Shown one piece after another: positions 48,179 to 56,931 of a stretch of 64,000 bases of DNA. The stretch lies in NCBI RefSeq assembly GCF_001571775.1, contig NZ_LRVM01000001.1, positions 558,001 through 622,000 on the forward strand, in the 5' to 3' direction. The notes beneath the pieces are model-generated. The model made no database searches. It saw only the letters and a program-made list of their open reading frames with translations, and was not told the origin of the DNA. The stretch comes from Anaerotignum neopropionicum. GTDB taxonomy: Bacteria > Bacillota > Clostridia > Lachnospirales > Anaerotignaceae. Both the position numbers and the translations under genes were made by a program. Each line of letters begins with the position of its first letter. Position 1 is the stretch's first letter.

Positions 48179-50172
48179 TAGCTGATTTCGCTTCCGCTGG
48201 GGAAGTCTTTCTTTTCGGTGGTCAAAAGACTCAGATTGCCGTTTCCGTCGTCGGCGCAAAGAATCATTCCGTAAGATAGCTCACCCATCATTTTTCTTGG
48301 CTTTAAGTTATAGGCAACCACTACCTTTTTGCCAACCATTTCTTCAGGGCTATACCATGGCTTAATCCCTGAGAAAATGACTCTTTCTTCATCACCTATT
48401 TTAATGATGCTGCGCAAAAGCTTTTTCGAACCCTCCACAGCAGCGCTTGAGATGACCTCGCCCACCTTAAGTTGTACCTTACAGAAATCATCAATGCTAA
48501 TTTCCGCAGGATATTCGGGTTCATCATGCTGCTTTGGCGCTTCCTTCTTTTCCTCTTTTGGTTCTTCCTTTGTTTGATTTGCAACGGCGGTAGACTGAGA
48601 GGCTTTAATTGCCGCTTCCAGCTCTGCTAGTTCCTTTTTTATATCAATACGAGGGAAAAGGGTTTCGCCCTTTTCAATCTTCAATTCTATGGGAAGTAAG
48701 CCCCATTCCTTTGCCATATCCCATTCCACAAGGCTGCTGTCAATGTTATATTGTGCCCAGATTCTTCCCGGTGTGTTAGGGATGAAGGGTTGAATTAAGA
48801 TAGAAATAATTCGGATGCTTTCCGCAACATGGTACAAAGCATCAGCCAGCTCGCCTTTTTTTTCGTCATCCTTGCAAAGAATCCAAGGTTGGGTTTCATC
48901 AATATATTTATTTGTTCTGCGGATTAAGTTCCAAATTTCAATTAAAGCATCGCTGAAGAACATTTTTTCCATAGCAGCTTCCACTTTTTGAGCAGTTCCT
49001 AAGGCCATCTCCTCCAGGTCTGCATCAAAGGGTGTTTGGGTGCGGGCCTCGGGCAGTTTGCCGCCGAAATATTTGTCAATCATACCAACGGTTCTAGAAA
49101 CAAGGTTGCCCAAATCGTTTGCTAAGTCGGAATTAATCCGCTGAATCAAGGCTTCATTGTTGAAGTTACCATCCTGACCAAAGGCAATTTCTCTAAGCAA
49201 GAAGTAGCGGATGGCGTCTACGCCGTATTTTTCCACTAAAACGTTAGGGTCAACTACGTTCCCCACGGATTTTGACATTTTGCCGCCGTTAATTACCAGC
49301 CAGCCATGACCAAAAATTTGCTTGGGCAGAGGGATATTTAATGCCATCAACATTGCAGGCCATATAATGGAATGGAAACGAACAATTTCCTTGCCTACCA
49401 CATGGATGTCAGCGGGCCAATATTTTTGGAACAGACTGTCATCGTCAGAGCCATAACCCAAAGCTGTGATATAGTTGGAAAGAGCATCAATCCAAACATA
49501 TACAATATGGCCGGGGTCAAACTCTACAGGGATGCCCCATTTGAAGGAGGTACGGGAAACCGCCAAATCCTCCAGGCCAGGCTTTAAGAAGTTGTTAATC
49601 ATTTCGTTCATACGGGTATTGGGCTGCAAAAATTCTGCATTCTCTTCCATGTGCTTCAAAATACGATCCTGATATTTGGAAAGACGGAAGAAATAGCTTT
49701 CCTCTTTTACCAATTCCACGTCACGTCCGCAGTCGGGACACTTCCCGTTTACCAGCTGATGCTCGGTAAAGAAGGATTCGCATGGTGTGCAATACCAGCC
49801 CTCGTAGGAGCTTTTATAGATATCCCCCTGCTGGTAAAGTTGAGTGAAGATTTTTTGGATTGCCTTTACATGGTAATCGTCGGTGGTGCGGATAAACTTA
49901 TCGTAGGAAATATTCAAGGTTTTCCATAATTCTTTGATGCCTACAACTACATTATCAATATATTCTTTTGGCTCCTTGCCTTGGGCAGTTGCAATACGCT
50001 CAATTTTTTGACCGTGCTCATCCGTTCCTGTAAGGAACATAACATCAAACCCACGAAGTCTTTTGTAGCGCGCCATGGTATCCGTTGCAACGGTGCAGTA
50101 GGAATGGCCGATATGCAGCTTATCACTGGGGTAATAAATGGGGGTGGTGATATAAAATTTTTCTTTTTCCAC
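48178..50172 (-). CDS. metG: Methionyl-tRNA synthetase
   Basis: A 664-residue class I synthetase: HIGH as HIGH at 20-23, zinc knuckle CTPCESFF..CPDCG (about 127-149), KMSKSVGN (about 298-305), anticodon-binding helices, and a C-terminal tRNA-binding (Arc1p/EMAP-like) domain after a charged linker (about 560-664, DDFCKVQLKVGEVISSAAVEGSKKL). It lies under a T-box leader. Confidence 0.97.
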   Translation of the reverse strand: MEKEKFYITTPIYYPSDKLHIGHSYCTVATDTMARYKRLRGFDVMFLTGTDEHGQKIERIATAQGKEPKEYIDNVVVGIKELWKTLNISYDKFIRTTDDYHVKAIQKIFTQLYQQGDIYKSSYEGWYCTPCESFFTEHQLVNGKCPDCGRDVELVKEESYFFRLSKYQDRILKHMEENAEFLQPNTRMNEMINNFLKPGLEDLAVSRTSFKWGIPVEFDPGHIVYVWIDALSNYITALGYGSDDDSLFQKYWPADIHVVGKEIVRFHSIIWPAMLMALNIPLPKQIFGHGWLVINGGKMSKSVGNVVDPNVLVEKYGVDAIRYFLLREIAFGQDGNFNNEALIQRINSDLANDLGNLVSRTVGMIDKYFGGKLPEARTQTPFDADLEEMALGTAQKVEAAMEKMFFSDALIEIWNLIRRTNKYIDETQPWILCKDDEKKGELADALYHVAESIRIISILIQPFIPNTPGRIWAQYNIDSSLVEWDMAKEWGLLPIELKIEKGETLFPRIDIKKELAELEAAIKASQSTAVANQTKEEPKEEKKEAPKQHDEPEYPAEISIDDFCKVQLKVGEVISSAAVEGSKKLLRSIIKIGDEERVIFSGIKPWYSPEEMVGKKVVVAYNLKPRKMMGELSYGMILCADDGNGNLSLLTTEKKDFPSGSEIS

Positions 50173-50235
50173 TGTTCTCTCTCCTTTTTTATGTCAATTC
50201 ACTGGCAGTACTTTTCAACCCTTGTGTAAAGTTCT

Positions 50236-50530
50236 AAGAAATAAAAAACCGTCCTTTATAAAAAATACAAAGGACGGATATTCACCGTGTTACCACCTTA
50301 ATTTGTCTTTTTTTCGCAAAAAAGACCTTAGTAGGTACAAAAGAAAGTACCGTTGCGCTTTAACGGGCGCCCTCGTCGCAGCCTAAAGAAGTAATTCTTT
50401 CGGTGCGCAGCTCCAAGACCATGTTCAACGGGTGCTTCTGTACCTTTTTTCAGCTAGGTAAAAAATACCGTTCAGGCTCTCTTTCACACAGCGTACCGTT
50501 TACTCTTCTTTTCACAGCCAGTTTATCATA
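50236..50530 (-). promoter_or_regulatory. T-box riboswitch of metG, methionine-specific
   Basis: On the minus strand the T-box GGTGGTAACACGGTGAA (about 50303-50281) is followed by the terminator CCGTCCTTT/AAAGGACGG and T6. Stem I with AGTA motif lies at about 50505-50400; the candidate specifier is ATG in GAACATGGTC (about 50425-50416). Uncharged tRNA-Met would stabilise the antiterminator. Confidence 0.88.
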
Positions 50531-50537
50531 TAACAGG

Positions 50538-50567
50538 ATTTTACTATATTTTAAAGACCTATGTCAA
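50538..50567 (-). promoter_or_regulatory. metG promoter
   Basis: TTGACA (50567-50562), 18 bp, TAAAAT (50543-50538) on the minus strand, directly before the T-box. Confidence 0.6.
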
Positions 50568-50600
50568 CAAAAAAGCCTTGTTTTTCCACTTTTTTTGTCA

Positions 50601-51716
50601 TTATTTTAATTTGTCCGGGTTTAGGACTTCCAACTCAGGCAGAACAAAAACTCCATCCTTGCGGATTAGCTTATCATCAAACCAAATTTCCCCGCCGCCG
50701 TATTCCGGAGTCATAATCAAGACCAAATCCCAATGGATTGCGGAGTGATTGCCATTAAAAGCGTCATCATAGCAATTACCGGGGGTAAAATGAATACTGC
50801 CGGCAATTTTTTCGTCAAATAAAATATTATTCATGGGCTTTGTAATGTAAGGATTGACACCAATGGCAAATTCTCCCACATATCTTGCGCCCTCGTCGGA
50901 ATTAAAGATTTTTTCAAGGCGCTCCTTGTCGTTTCCGTCACAATCAATAATTTTTCCGTCTTTAAAGGTTAATTTCACATGCTCAAAGGTAAAGCTGTTG
51001 TATTCCGAAGGGGTATTATAGGTAATAACACCGTTAATGGAATCCTTTACAGGGGCGGTATAAACCTCACCGTCGGGGATATTGCAGCGGCCGGCGCACT
51101 TTACGGCGGGAATGTCCTTGATGGAGAAGGTAAGATCTGTATCCTTAGCCACAAGGCGCACTTTGTCGGTTTTGTTCATCAATTCCACCAAAGAATCCAT
51201 AGCACTGCTCATTTTGCTGTAATCCAGATTGCAAACGTTGAAATAGAAATCCTCAAAGTCCTCCAAGCTGGTGTGGGCAGACTGTGCCATGCCGTGTGTG
51301 GGGTAGCGCAAAACCACCCATTTCGTATGGGGTACACGAATGCCGTGATGCACAGGGTCGGTATAAAGGCGGTTTTGCAAATCCAGCTTTTCGCCCGGCA
51401 CGTCTGCCTGTTCCGTTATATTATCCTCGCCACGAACGCCGATGAAGGCATCCATCTGCTCCATCAGACGGCTGTCTACCTCCGCCATGATTTTTTGCTG
51501 TTCCTCGGTGGCACCCAAAAGCAACTCTCTTTCCAAAGAGTTTGTCATAACTTGTAAAAAAGGCGTTCCCCCCGCTTTATAAACTTCTTTAATTATTTGC
51601 TTTACCAATGGGGCGGGATGAACCCCATTACAATTGATTAATAATTTTTCTCCCTTTTGCAGGCGGCAAGAATAGTTTACTAAGTTATATGCCAAGGTTT
51701 TTATTCTTTCATCCAA
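50601..51716 (-). CDS. M29-family aminopeptidase
   Basis: A 371-residue cytoplasmic metal aminopeptidase (thermophilic aminopeptidase M29/AmpS type). Family blocks: NYSCRLQKGEKLLINCNG, GVRGEDNITEQADV (metal Glu), VVLRYPTHGMAQSAHTSLEDFEDFYF, EFAIGVNPYI, and HFTPGNCYDDAFNGNHSAIHWDLVLIM with the metal ligands H and D near 325-345. TTG start 51716 follows AAAGGAG at 9 nt. Confidence 0.88.
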   Translation of the reverse strand: MDERIKTLAYNLVNYSCRLQKGEKLLINCNGVHPAPLVKQIIKEVYKAGGTPFLQVMTNSLERELLLGATEEQQKIMAEVDSRLMEQMDAFIGVRGEDNITEQADVPGEKLDLQNRLYTDPVHHGIRVPHTKWVVLRYPTHGMAQSAHTSLEDFEDFYFNVCNLDYSKMSSAMDSLVELMNKTDKVRLVAKDTDLTFSIKDIPAVKCAGRCNIPDGEVYTAPVKDSINGVITYNTPSEYNSFTFEHVKLTFKDGKIIDCDGNDKERLEKIFNSDEGARYVGEFAIGVNPYITKPMNNILFDEKIAGSIHFTPGNCYDDAFNGNHSAIHWDLVLIMTPEYGGGEIWFDDKLIRKDGVFVLPELEVLNPDKLK

Positions 51717-51803
51717 TGCAATCAGCTCCTTTATTTGTAAAAATACTTACAGGTAGTATTTTACACTTTATTTGAAATATATGCAAAAATAATATAGAGA
51801 AAA

Positions 51804-51833
51804 TTGACAAATAACCAAAAAAGCGGATACAAT
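51804..51833 (+). promoter_or_regulatory. Promoter of the NifX-like gene
   Basis: TTGACA (51804-51809), 18 bp, TACAAT (51828-51833) on the plus strand, with predicted start near 51840. Confidence 0.65.
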
Positions 51834-51840
51834 AACCATA

Positions 51841-51975
51841 TGTTTTCACTGCATGGAAAGCTTCTCCCTTTTTGAGAAGCAGGCATCATCCAAAGCATGG
51901 GTGCCGGTGACAAGAAAAAAGGAAGCCGTGGGCGGTGAAAACCGTAAAATTAGCCGAGCGTTTGGGGGGGGTTTT
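51841..51975 (+). promoter_or_regulatory. Structured leader, possible cofactor riboswitch
   Basis: GCTTCTC/GAGAAGC hairpin (51859-51880) and a CGGT-GAAA-ACCG GNRA tetraloop hairpin (about 51937-51948), with GGTGCCGG and AAAAAAGGAAGCC between. It would be translated as a 41-residue extension lacking a ribosome site. Some segments recall cobalamin or molybdenum-cofactor RNAs but the diagnostic cores are not present. Confidence 0.4.
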
Positions 51976-52323
51976 TTGCGTGTAGCAATACCTACAAGGA
52001 ATGGAAAAATTGAAGCTTTTTTTTCAAGAGCAGAGGAATTTACCATATATGAAGTGGAAATTGAATTGGTAAAATCAAAGGAGCTTGTTCCCATTGGCGC
52101 AAAGGATTTGGGGCGCTTTTTAATGGAAGAAGCAATTAACGTTGTGATTTGCGGAAAAATACGTTCCGGGGTGCGAAATATTTTGCGTTTAAAGCGGGTA
52201 GAGCTGATTTATGGCGTCAGTGGCGATGCAGACGATATTATGATTCGTTATTTAAGCGGCGAACGGCTGGGGAATGTGGATGAAAATGCATATTGGAGCA
52301 AGGATGAAGAAGGGTTGGAATAA
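51976..52323 (+). CDS. NifB/NifX dinitrogenase iron-molybdenum cofactor family protein
   Basis: Protein of the Nitro_FeMo-Co family, a small fold binding iron-sulfur or molybdenum clusters. The family core starts RVAIPTRNGKIEAFFSRAEEFTIYEVE, has VVICGKIRSGVRNILRLKRVELI and ends YGVSGDADDIMIRYLSG. No His-rich tail or Cys pair is seen. The open frame begins at ATG 51853 (156 residues), but the first 41 residues fit the structured leader better. TTG 51976 after a G8 run gives the family N-terminus (115 residues). Either start is possible. It runs into yqeG without a gap. Confidence 0.65.
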   Translation: MRVAIPTRNGKIEAFFSRAEEFTIYEVEIELVKSKELVPIGAKDLGRFLMEEAINVVICGKIRSGVRNILRLKRVELIYGVSGDADDIMIRYLSGERLGNVDENAYWSKDEEGLE

Positions 52324-52324
52324 C

Positions 52325-52831
52325 ATGATTTTAGAGCGGTTTTTTCCGGATATTTATGTGAAGTCGGTTTATGAGCTGCCTTTGGAGGAGCTGAAGGCAA
52401 GGGGAATCAAAGGGCTGGTGTTTGATATTGATAATACGGTGGCCCCGTTTGACATTGCGGAGCCTGAGAATGATTTGATTGAGCTATTTTTATTTTTAAA
52501 AAAGCAAGGCTTTCGCCTTTGTATTCTTTCCAATAATAATCAAGAAAGGGTAAAACTCTTTAATAAAAACTTGAAAACCCTGGCGGTGCATAAAGCGGGA
52601 AAGCCGGGTGTGCGCAAGCTAAGGCTTGCATTGGAAAAATTGGAGCTTTCTGCCAAGAACACAGCCATGATTGGGGATCAGATTTTTACGGATATGTGGT
52701 GCGGCCACAGGGCGGGACTTACCTGTATTCTTACCGCGCCCATTTGTAACAGGGATCAGCTGGTTACAAAGGTAAAGCGAGGATTGGAAAAACAGGTATT
52801 AAAGGTATATTTTAAGCGGAACAGAAAATAA
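52325..52831 (+). CDS. YqeG-family HAD phosphatase
   Basis: A 168-residue HAD-superfamily phosphatase (subfamily IIIA, YqeG). Nucleophile motif VFDIDNTVAPFD (about 36-47), LSNNNQERV (motif II), GKPG and IGDQIFTDMWCG (motif IV). In other Firmicutes yqeG opens an operon including shikimate dehydrogenase and ribosome-assembly genes; that is not so here. ATG 52325 is 2 bp from the preceding stop. Substrate possibly phosphatidylglycerophosphate-like, unproven. Confidence 0.85.
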   Translation: MILERFFPDIYVKSVYELPLEELKARGIKGLVFDIDNTVAPFDIAEPENDLIELFLFLKKQGFRLCILSNNNQERVKLFNKNLKTLAVHKAGKPGVRKLRLALEKLELSAKNTAMIGDQIFTDMWCGHRAGLTCILTAPICNRDQLVTKVKRGLEKQVLKVYFKRNRK

Positions 52832-52892
52832 ATAATAGAAAATACGGTATTTCATTAAGTTTTTATTGAAATTAAAAGGGTTTTCTATTAAA

Positions 52893-53042
52893 ATGTATAA
52901 GGATATGCTTATTTTTAAAGAAAGAAAGCATGAAAGGCTAACGGACTATTGTAAGGGTATAAAAAAGAGAGCCTTACGAAAGAAAACAGAGGGGGATAAG
53001 CTCAAGCTGATTTCAAGGGCGTTTTATAACGCTACAGACTAA
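52893..53042 (+). CDS. Doubtful 49-residue basic ORF
   Basis: MYKDMLIFKERKHERLTDYC... is highly basic (KKRALRKKTEGDKLKL). Only AAAAGGG lies upstream. Its 3' end coincides with one of the 13-bp repeats flanking repeat copy B. I list it because nothing else occupies 52832-53045; it is probably not a gene. Confidence 0.2.
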   Translation: MYKDMLIFKERKHERLTDYCKGIKKRALRKKTEGDKLKLISRAFYNATD

Positions 53043-53343
53043 AGACAAACCTTGGGCGCCGCCCTCTCACTGCCCAAGATAGGGCAGACAGCGAAGCTGG
53101 CTTTTGCGTAGCAAAAGTGATGACCACCTGCTTGCTTTTTGAAAAAAGCAAGACCAAAAACTTATATAAAAACCGCATGTTTATGCGGTTTCTAAAGGGT
53201 CAAGGTGCAATGGCAAAGAAGTGCCATCTGTCTAAAAGACAGCTTTGCGCAGCAAAGTGCTGAGATGAAACCCTTGTGGGTGTTTGAGGGCAAAGCCATC
53301 AAGGTTTTGACTTTGTCTACGTTCTGGAGTGTTTTATAACGCT
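53021..53343. repeat. 13-bp direct repeats flanking repeat copy B
   Basis: GTTTTATAACGCT at 53021-53033 and 53331-53343. The next six bases are ACAGAC on the left and GTCTGT on the right, which are mutual reverse complements. Confidence 0.7.
53046..53316 (+). repeat. Dispersed intergenic hairpin repeat, copy B
   Basis: Nearly the same as copy A over its whole length, same orientation. Palindromes: CTGCCCAAGATAGGGCAG, CTTTTGCGTAGCAAAAG, CTTGCTTTTTGAAAAAAGCAAG, ACCGCATGTTTATGCGGT, CTGTCTAAAAGACAG, CTTTGCGCAGCAAAG. Confidence 0.85.
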
Positions 53344-53401
53344 GTCTGTTATAAATACAAAAATTTTGACTGAGTGCAATGAATTTGAGGAGGAAATACG
53401 A

Positions 53402-53965
53402 ATGATTTCTGCAGGTGAATTTAGAAATGGTGTAACAATGGAATACGAAGGCGCACCCTATGTAATTTTGGAATTCCAGCATGTGAAGCCCGGTAAAGGC
53501 GCAGCGTTTGTGCGTACAAAAATTAAAAATTTGAAAACAGGGGCTGTTTTGGAAAAAACCTTTAGACCTACTGAAAAAATGCCCAGAGCACACATTGAAA
53601 GACAGGATATGGAATATCTTTACAACGATGGTGATTTATATCACTTTATGAACTCCGAAACCTATGAACAAATTGCAATCAATGCCGACGAGGTTGGTGA
53701 TTTCTTGAAATTTGTAAAGGAAAATGAAGTTGTGAAAATTCTTTCTTATGATGGACAGGTTTTTGGTATTGAACCTCCTTTGTTTGTAGAATTGAAAATT
53801 ACAGAAACAGAGCCTGGTTTTGCTGGGAACACAGCACAGGGTGCGACAAAGCCTGCAATTTTGGAAACAGGCGCTCAAATTCAAGTGCCTTTGTTCATCA
53901 ATCAGGATGAAGTGGTTAAAATTGACACAAGAACAGGCGAATATTTAGGCAGATCAAACGCCTAA
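53402..53965 (+). CDS. efp: Elongation factor P
   Basis: A 187-residue tRNA-mimic relieving ribosome stalling at polyproline. N-terminal KOW-like domain [41 protein letters not shown], with the loop residue K32, then two OB domains ending [16 protein letters not shown] 53402 follows GAGGAGG. No modification gene (ymfI, epmAB) is in view. Repeat copy B lies just upstream. Confidence 0.96.
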   Translation: MISAGEFRNGVTMEYEGAPYVILEFQHVKPGKGAAFVRTKIKNLKTGAVLEKTFRPTEKMPRAHIERQDMEYLYNDGDLYHFMNSETYEQIAINADEVGDFLKFVKENEVVKILSYDGQVFGIEPPLFVELKITETEPGFAGNTAQGATKPAILETGAQIQVPLFINQDEVVKIDTRTGEYLGRSNA

Positions 53966-54076
53966 GAAAGCTGGGAAGTTACCCTATATCGTTTTTGGGG
54001 AGGGCTTTCAATTTTATTTTTTGGTTTTGGCGGTACTTTGAGAATTCCTGAAAGTATGAAAAAGGGGGCTTTTGGC

Positions 54077-54427
54077 ATGGAATACTTTGAAAAAAAAATT
54101 ACTTATCTTCGAGGTGTGTGCGATGGAAGCGGCTTTGATGAGAACAGCAAGGAGGGAAAGATCTTCCACGGCATGTTAGATATTTTGGATGATATGGCGT
54201 TTATGCTGGAAACTTTCATGGATGATGAGGATATGGAAGGCTTGGATGAATATGGGGAAGATGAGGAAAATGAGCCCATATTTTTCTATTCCTTTATTTG
54301 TCCCAGTTGTGGCGAGGAAATTGATGTGGACGGCGAAACCATGGAGGCGGAAACGGAAATTCAGTGTCCAAAATGTGGAAGTGCTATACCAATGGGAACC
54401 GCAAATACAGACGATATAAGCTTTTAA
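54077..54427 (+). CDS. CD1247-like zinc-ribbon protein
   Basis: A 116-residue clostridial protein. N-terminal helical CD1247-type domain (MEYFEKKITYLRGVCDGSGFDENSKEGKIFHGMLDILDDMAFML), a very acidic linker (DDEDMEGLDEYGEDEENEP), and a zinc ribbon CPSCGEEIDVDGE...IQCPKCGSAIP. GGGGG precedes ATG 54077 at 8 nt. Located after efp, as often in clostridia. Function unknown. Confidence 0.75.
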   Translation: MEYFEKKITYLRGVCDGSGFDENSKEGKIFHGMLDILDDMAFMLETFMDDEDMEGLDEYGEDEENEPIFFYSFICPSCGEEIDVDGETMEAETEIQCPKCGSAIPMGTANTDDISF

Positions 54428-54436
54428 AAAAGGGAC

Positions 54437-54700
54437 GGGTTCGGCAAATTGTCGAATCTTCAGGGTGTCGATAAAGTCGACACCCTTTGAAAAAAGCTCA
54501 GTTCCTTCAAGCTTTTTTCAAGTTGGCAGAGGACAAATAGATGTGTTCCTGCGACCAAAAGGTCTTGAAACGCCCTATTTTCCTCGGATGGGCAAAGCTC
54601 ATCCTACGGATTCCACTTGGGAAACTCTTCGTTTCCCAAACCCTTCTGTTTTATAAAATAGGTTATTCTACAATCTAAGGGTTCGGCAAATTGTCAAATC
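54437..54700. repeat. Intergenic element F with 22-bp direct-repeat ends
   Basis: GGGTTCGGCAAATTGTC.AATC at 54437-54458 and 54679-54700 (21 of 22 identical). Inside: GGTGTCGATAAAGTCGACACC (shared with repeat copies D and E), a GAAAAAAGCT..AGCTTTTTTC hairpin, GATGGGCAAAGCTCATC and TGGGAAACTCTTCGTTTCCCA palindromes. No coding capacity. Confidence 0.65.
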
Positions 54701-54821
54701 CTTTTTTTGTTGGAAATAAAAATAATTGCTTGGCGTGGTTGTAAAAATAACCAGAAAAAAAAGCAAAAATCGTAAAAAGACACGAAAAACTACCAAATTG
54801 AATTTTTTGTATTGACTTGTA

Positions 54822-54850
54822 TTGACAAAGATACAATTTCATCGTAAAAT
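54822..54850 (+). promoter_or_regulatory. Promoter of the Trp T-box operon
   Basis: TTGACA (54822-54827), 17 bp, TAAAAT (54845-54850). Confidence 0.7.
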
Positions 54851-54864
54851 TTATCCAATAAAAC

Positions 54865-55135
54865 CGATGAGGGAGAAAAGTACTTTCAAGAAGAAACAAC
54901 AGAGAGCTGCCGAGGGTGGAACGGCGGTGTGGATTTTTGAGAGGAATGGCCTCCTGAGGGCGCGCAGAACGGTTAGTATGCAAGCCGGAGCGGATACTCC
55001 GTTATCAACGAGGACATATGTTAGTATGTCATGAGAGGGTACATTTTTTGTACCAAGCCGGGTGGCACCGCAGGAGTGAATATTTGCTCTTGTCCCTGCA
55101 AAGGATATTTGTTGGGACAGGAGCTTTTTTGTTGC
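54865..55135 (+). promoter_or_regulatory. T-box riboswitch, probably tryptophan-specific
   Basis: Stem I with AAGTA (about 54878) and AGAGAGCTGCCG/CGGC; the specifier candidate TGG lies in GAATGGCC (about 54944-54951). Stem III GACATA/TATGTC, a GGTACA/TGTACC hairpin, then the T-box GGGTGGCACCGC (about 55059-55070) and terminator GCTCTTGTCCC/GGGACAGGAGC followed by T6 (to about 55130). Confidence 0.88.
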
Positions 55136-55196
55136 ATTAAAAACGTTTCTATCTCCCAACAGGCGAAAAATTATCGTATTGAGAGGAGAAAAAAGC

Positions 55197-56579
55197 ATGA
55201 AAAACAAGGAAATCCCTTACAAAATTTATTTGGATGAGAACGAAATTCCCAAGCAATGGTACAATGTGCGTGCAGATATGAAGATTAAGCCGGCGCCCCT
55301 ATTAAACCCCGGTACCCTAGAGCCTATGAAGGCGGAGGAATTGGCCCCGGTATTTTGTGAAGAATTGGTGGCGCAGGAGCTGGACAATACAAATGCTTAT
55401 ATTGATATTCCCCAAGAGATTCAGGATTATTACAAAATGTATCGTCCCTCCCCCTTGGTTCGTGCTTACCGCTTAGAAGAAAAGCTACAGACACCGGCAA
55501 AAATTTATTATAAATTTGAAGGGAATAATACTAGCGGCAGCCACAAGCTGAATTCCGCCATCGCTCAGGCGTATTATGCAAAGAAACAGGGGCTAAAAGG
55601 GGTGACTACGGAAACGGGAGCAGGTCAGTGGGGGACGGCGCTATCCATGGCATGTGCCTATTTGGGTTTGGATTGCGATGTTTACATGGTTAAGGTTTCC
55701 TATGAGCAAAAGCCTTTCCGTAGAGAGGTAATGCGTACCTACGGCGCAAAGGTAACACCTTCTCCTTCTATGAAAACAGAGGTCGGCAAAAAGATTTTGG
55801 CAGAGCATCCAAATACCACAGGCAGCTTAGGCTGTGCAATTTCCGAGGCCGTAGAGGCAGCGGTAACACGGGAAGGGTATCGCTATGTATTGGGCAGCGT
55901 GTTAAATCAGGTGCTTTTACATCAGTCTGTAATTGGGCTTGAGGCAAAAGCCGCTTTGGATAAATATGGCGTTGTTCCCGATGTAATCATTGGGTGTGCC
56001 GGCGGCGGCTCAAACCTTGGCGGGTTGATTTCTCCTTTCATGGGCGAAATGCTCAGAGGAGAAAGGGCGTATCGATTTATTGCCGTGGAGCCTGCTTCCT
56101 GCCCAAGCTTAACAAGAGGAAAATATGTGTATGACTTCTGCGATACGGGCATGGTGACACCGTTGGCAAAAATGTATACATTAGGCAGTGGTTTCATTCC
56201 TTCTGCAAACCATGCCGGAGGCTTGCGGTATCATGGTATGAGCCCCGTAATCTCTGAATTGTTCCATCAAGGGTTGCTGGAGGCATGCTCCGTGGAGCAA
56301 ACCGCCGTATTTGAGGCAGCGGAGTTATTTGCAAGGGAAGAAGGCATTTTGCCTGCGCCTGAGAGTGCTCATGCAATCCGTGTTGCCATGGATGAAGCAT
56401 TGCGCTGTAAGGAAACGGGAGAAGAAAAAACAATTCTCTTTGGCTTAACAGGCACAGGATATTTTGATATGGTTGCCTATGAAAAATTCAATGATGGCGT
56501 AATGAACGACTATATTCCTTCGGATGCTGACTTGGAAGAAGGCTTTGCAGGAATCCCCAATATTCCTCAAAATAAATAG
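55197..56579 (+). CDS. Tryptophan synthase beta-like PLP enzyme (TrpB2 type)
   Basis: A 460-residue PLP-dependent fold-type II enzyme of the longer TrpB2 class, converting indole and serine to tryptophan without a TrpA partner next to it. PLP-binding NNTSGSHKLNSA (K117), TETGAGQWGTALSMA, CAGGGSNLGGLI for the phosphate and GLTGTGYFDM near the C-terminus. ATG 55197 follows AGAGGAG; an in-frame TTG six codons earlier is less likely. The Trp T-box upstream supports a tryptophan role. Confidence 0.9.
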   Translation: MKNKEIPYKIYLDENEIPKQWYNVRADMKIKPAPLLNPGTLEPMKAEELAPVFCEELVAQELDNTNAYIDIPQEIQDYYKMYRPSPLVRAYRLEEKLQTPAKIYYKFEGNNTSGSHKLNSAIAQAYYAKKQGLKGVTTETGAGQWGTALSMACAYLGLDCDVYMVKVSYEQKPFRREVMRTYGAKVTPSPSMKTEVGKKILAEHPNTTGSLGCAISEAVEAAVTREGYRYVLGSVLNQVLLHQSVIGLEAKAALDKYGVVPDVIIGCAGGGSNLGGLISPFMGEMLRGERAYRFIAVEPASCPSLTRGKYVYDFCDTGMVTPLAKMYTLGSGFIPSANHAGGLRYHGMSPVISELFHQGLLEACSVEQTAVFEAAELFAREEGILPAPESAHAIRVAMDEALRCKETGEEKTILFGLTGTGYFDMVAYEKFNDGVMNDYIPSDADLEEGFAGIPNIPQNK

Positions 56580-56611
56580 GATTTTTGATTGGTTTGTGTA
56601 AGCTAGGGGTA

Positions 56612-56839
56612 CTCAAGGTGTCGACAAAGTCGACACCTTGAGGGCTTTGCCCTCAAATACCTACAAGGGTTTTACCCCAGACTCATCCAAAACCCCGGAA
56701 ATACGGGGGGGGCTAATAAAGTTTTTGGTCTGGCTTTTTTCAAAAAGCAAGTGGGTTTGGGTCATCACTTTTGCTGCGCAAAAGTCAACTTCGCTGTCTG
56801 CCCTATCTTGGGCAGTGAGAGGGCGACGCCCAAGGTTTG
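56612..56839 (-). repeat. Dispersed intergenic hairpin repeat, copy D
   Basis: Opposite orientation to A/B. Begins with the AAGGTGTCGA..TCGACACCTT palindrome shared with E and F, then GAGGGC..GCCCTC, CCCCGGAAATACGGGG, GGCTTTTTTCAAAAAGC, TTTTGCTGCGCAAAA and CTGCCCTATCTTGGGCAG. The remaining 56580-56931 sequence shows nothing else. Confidence 0.8.
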
Positions 56840-56931
56840 TTTTGAGCCTGTAACGTATTCTTGTGGAAAGTTCTTGTGGTGAAGGAATATTTATGCTAGG
56901 CTAAAGAAAATATAATTTTTGAGGTGGCAAA

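Noticed and set aside
51853..51975. Cobalamin or molybdenum-cofactor riboswitch
   Set aside because: Only short resemblances (GGTGCC, AAAAGGAAGCC); the cobalamin CCGCCACTG core is missing. Class not claimed.
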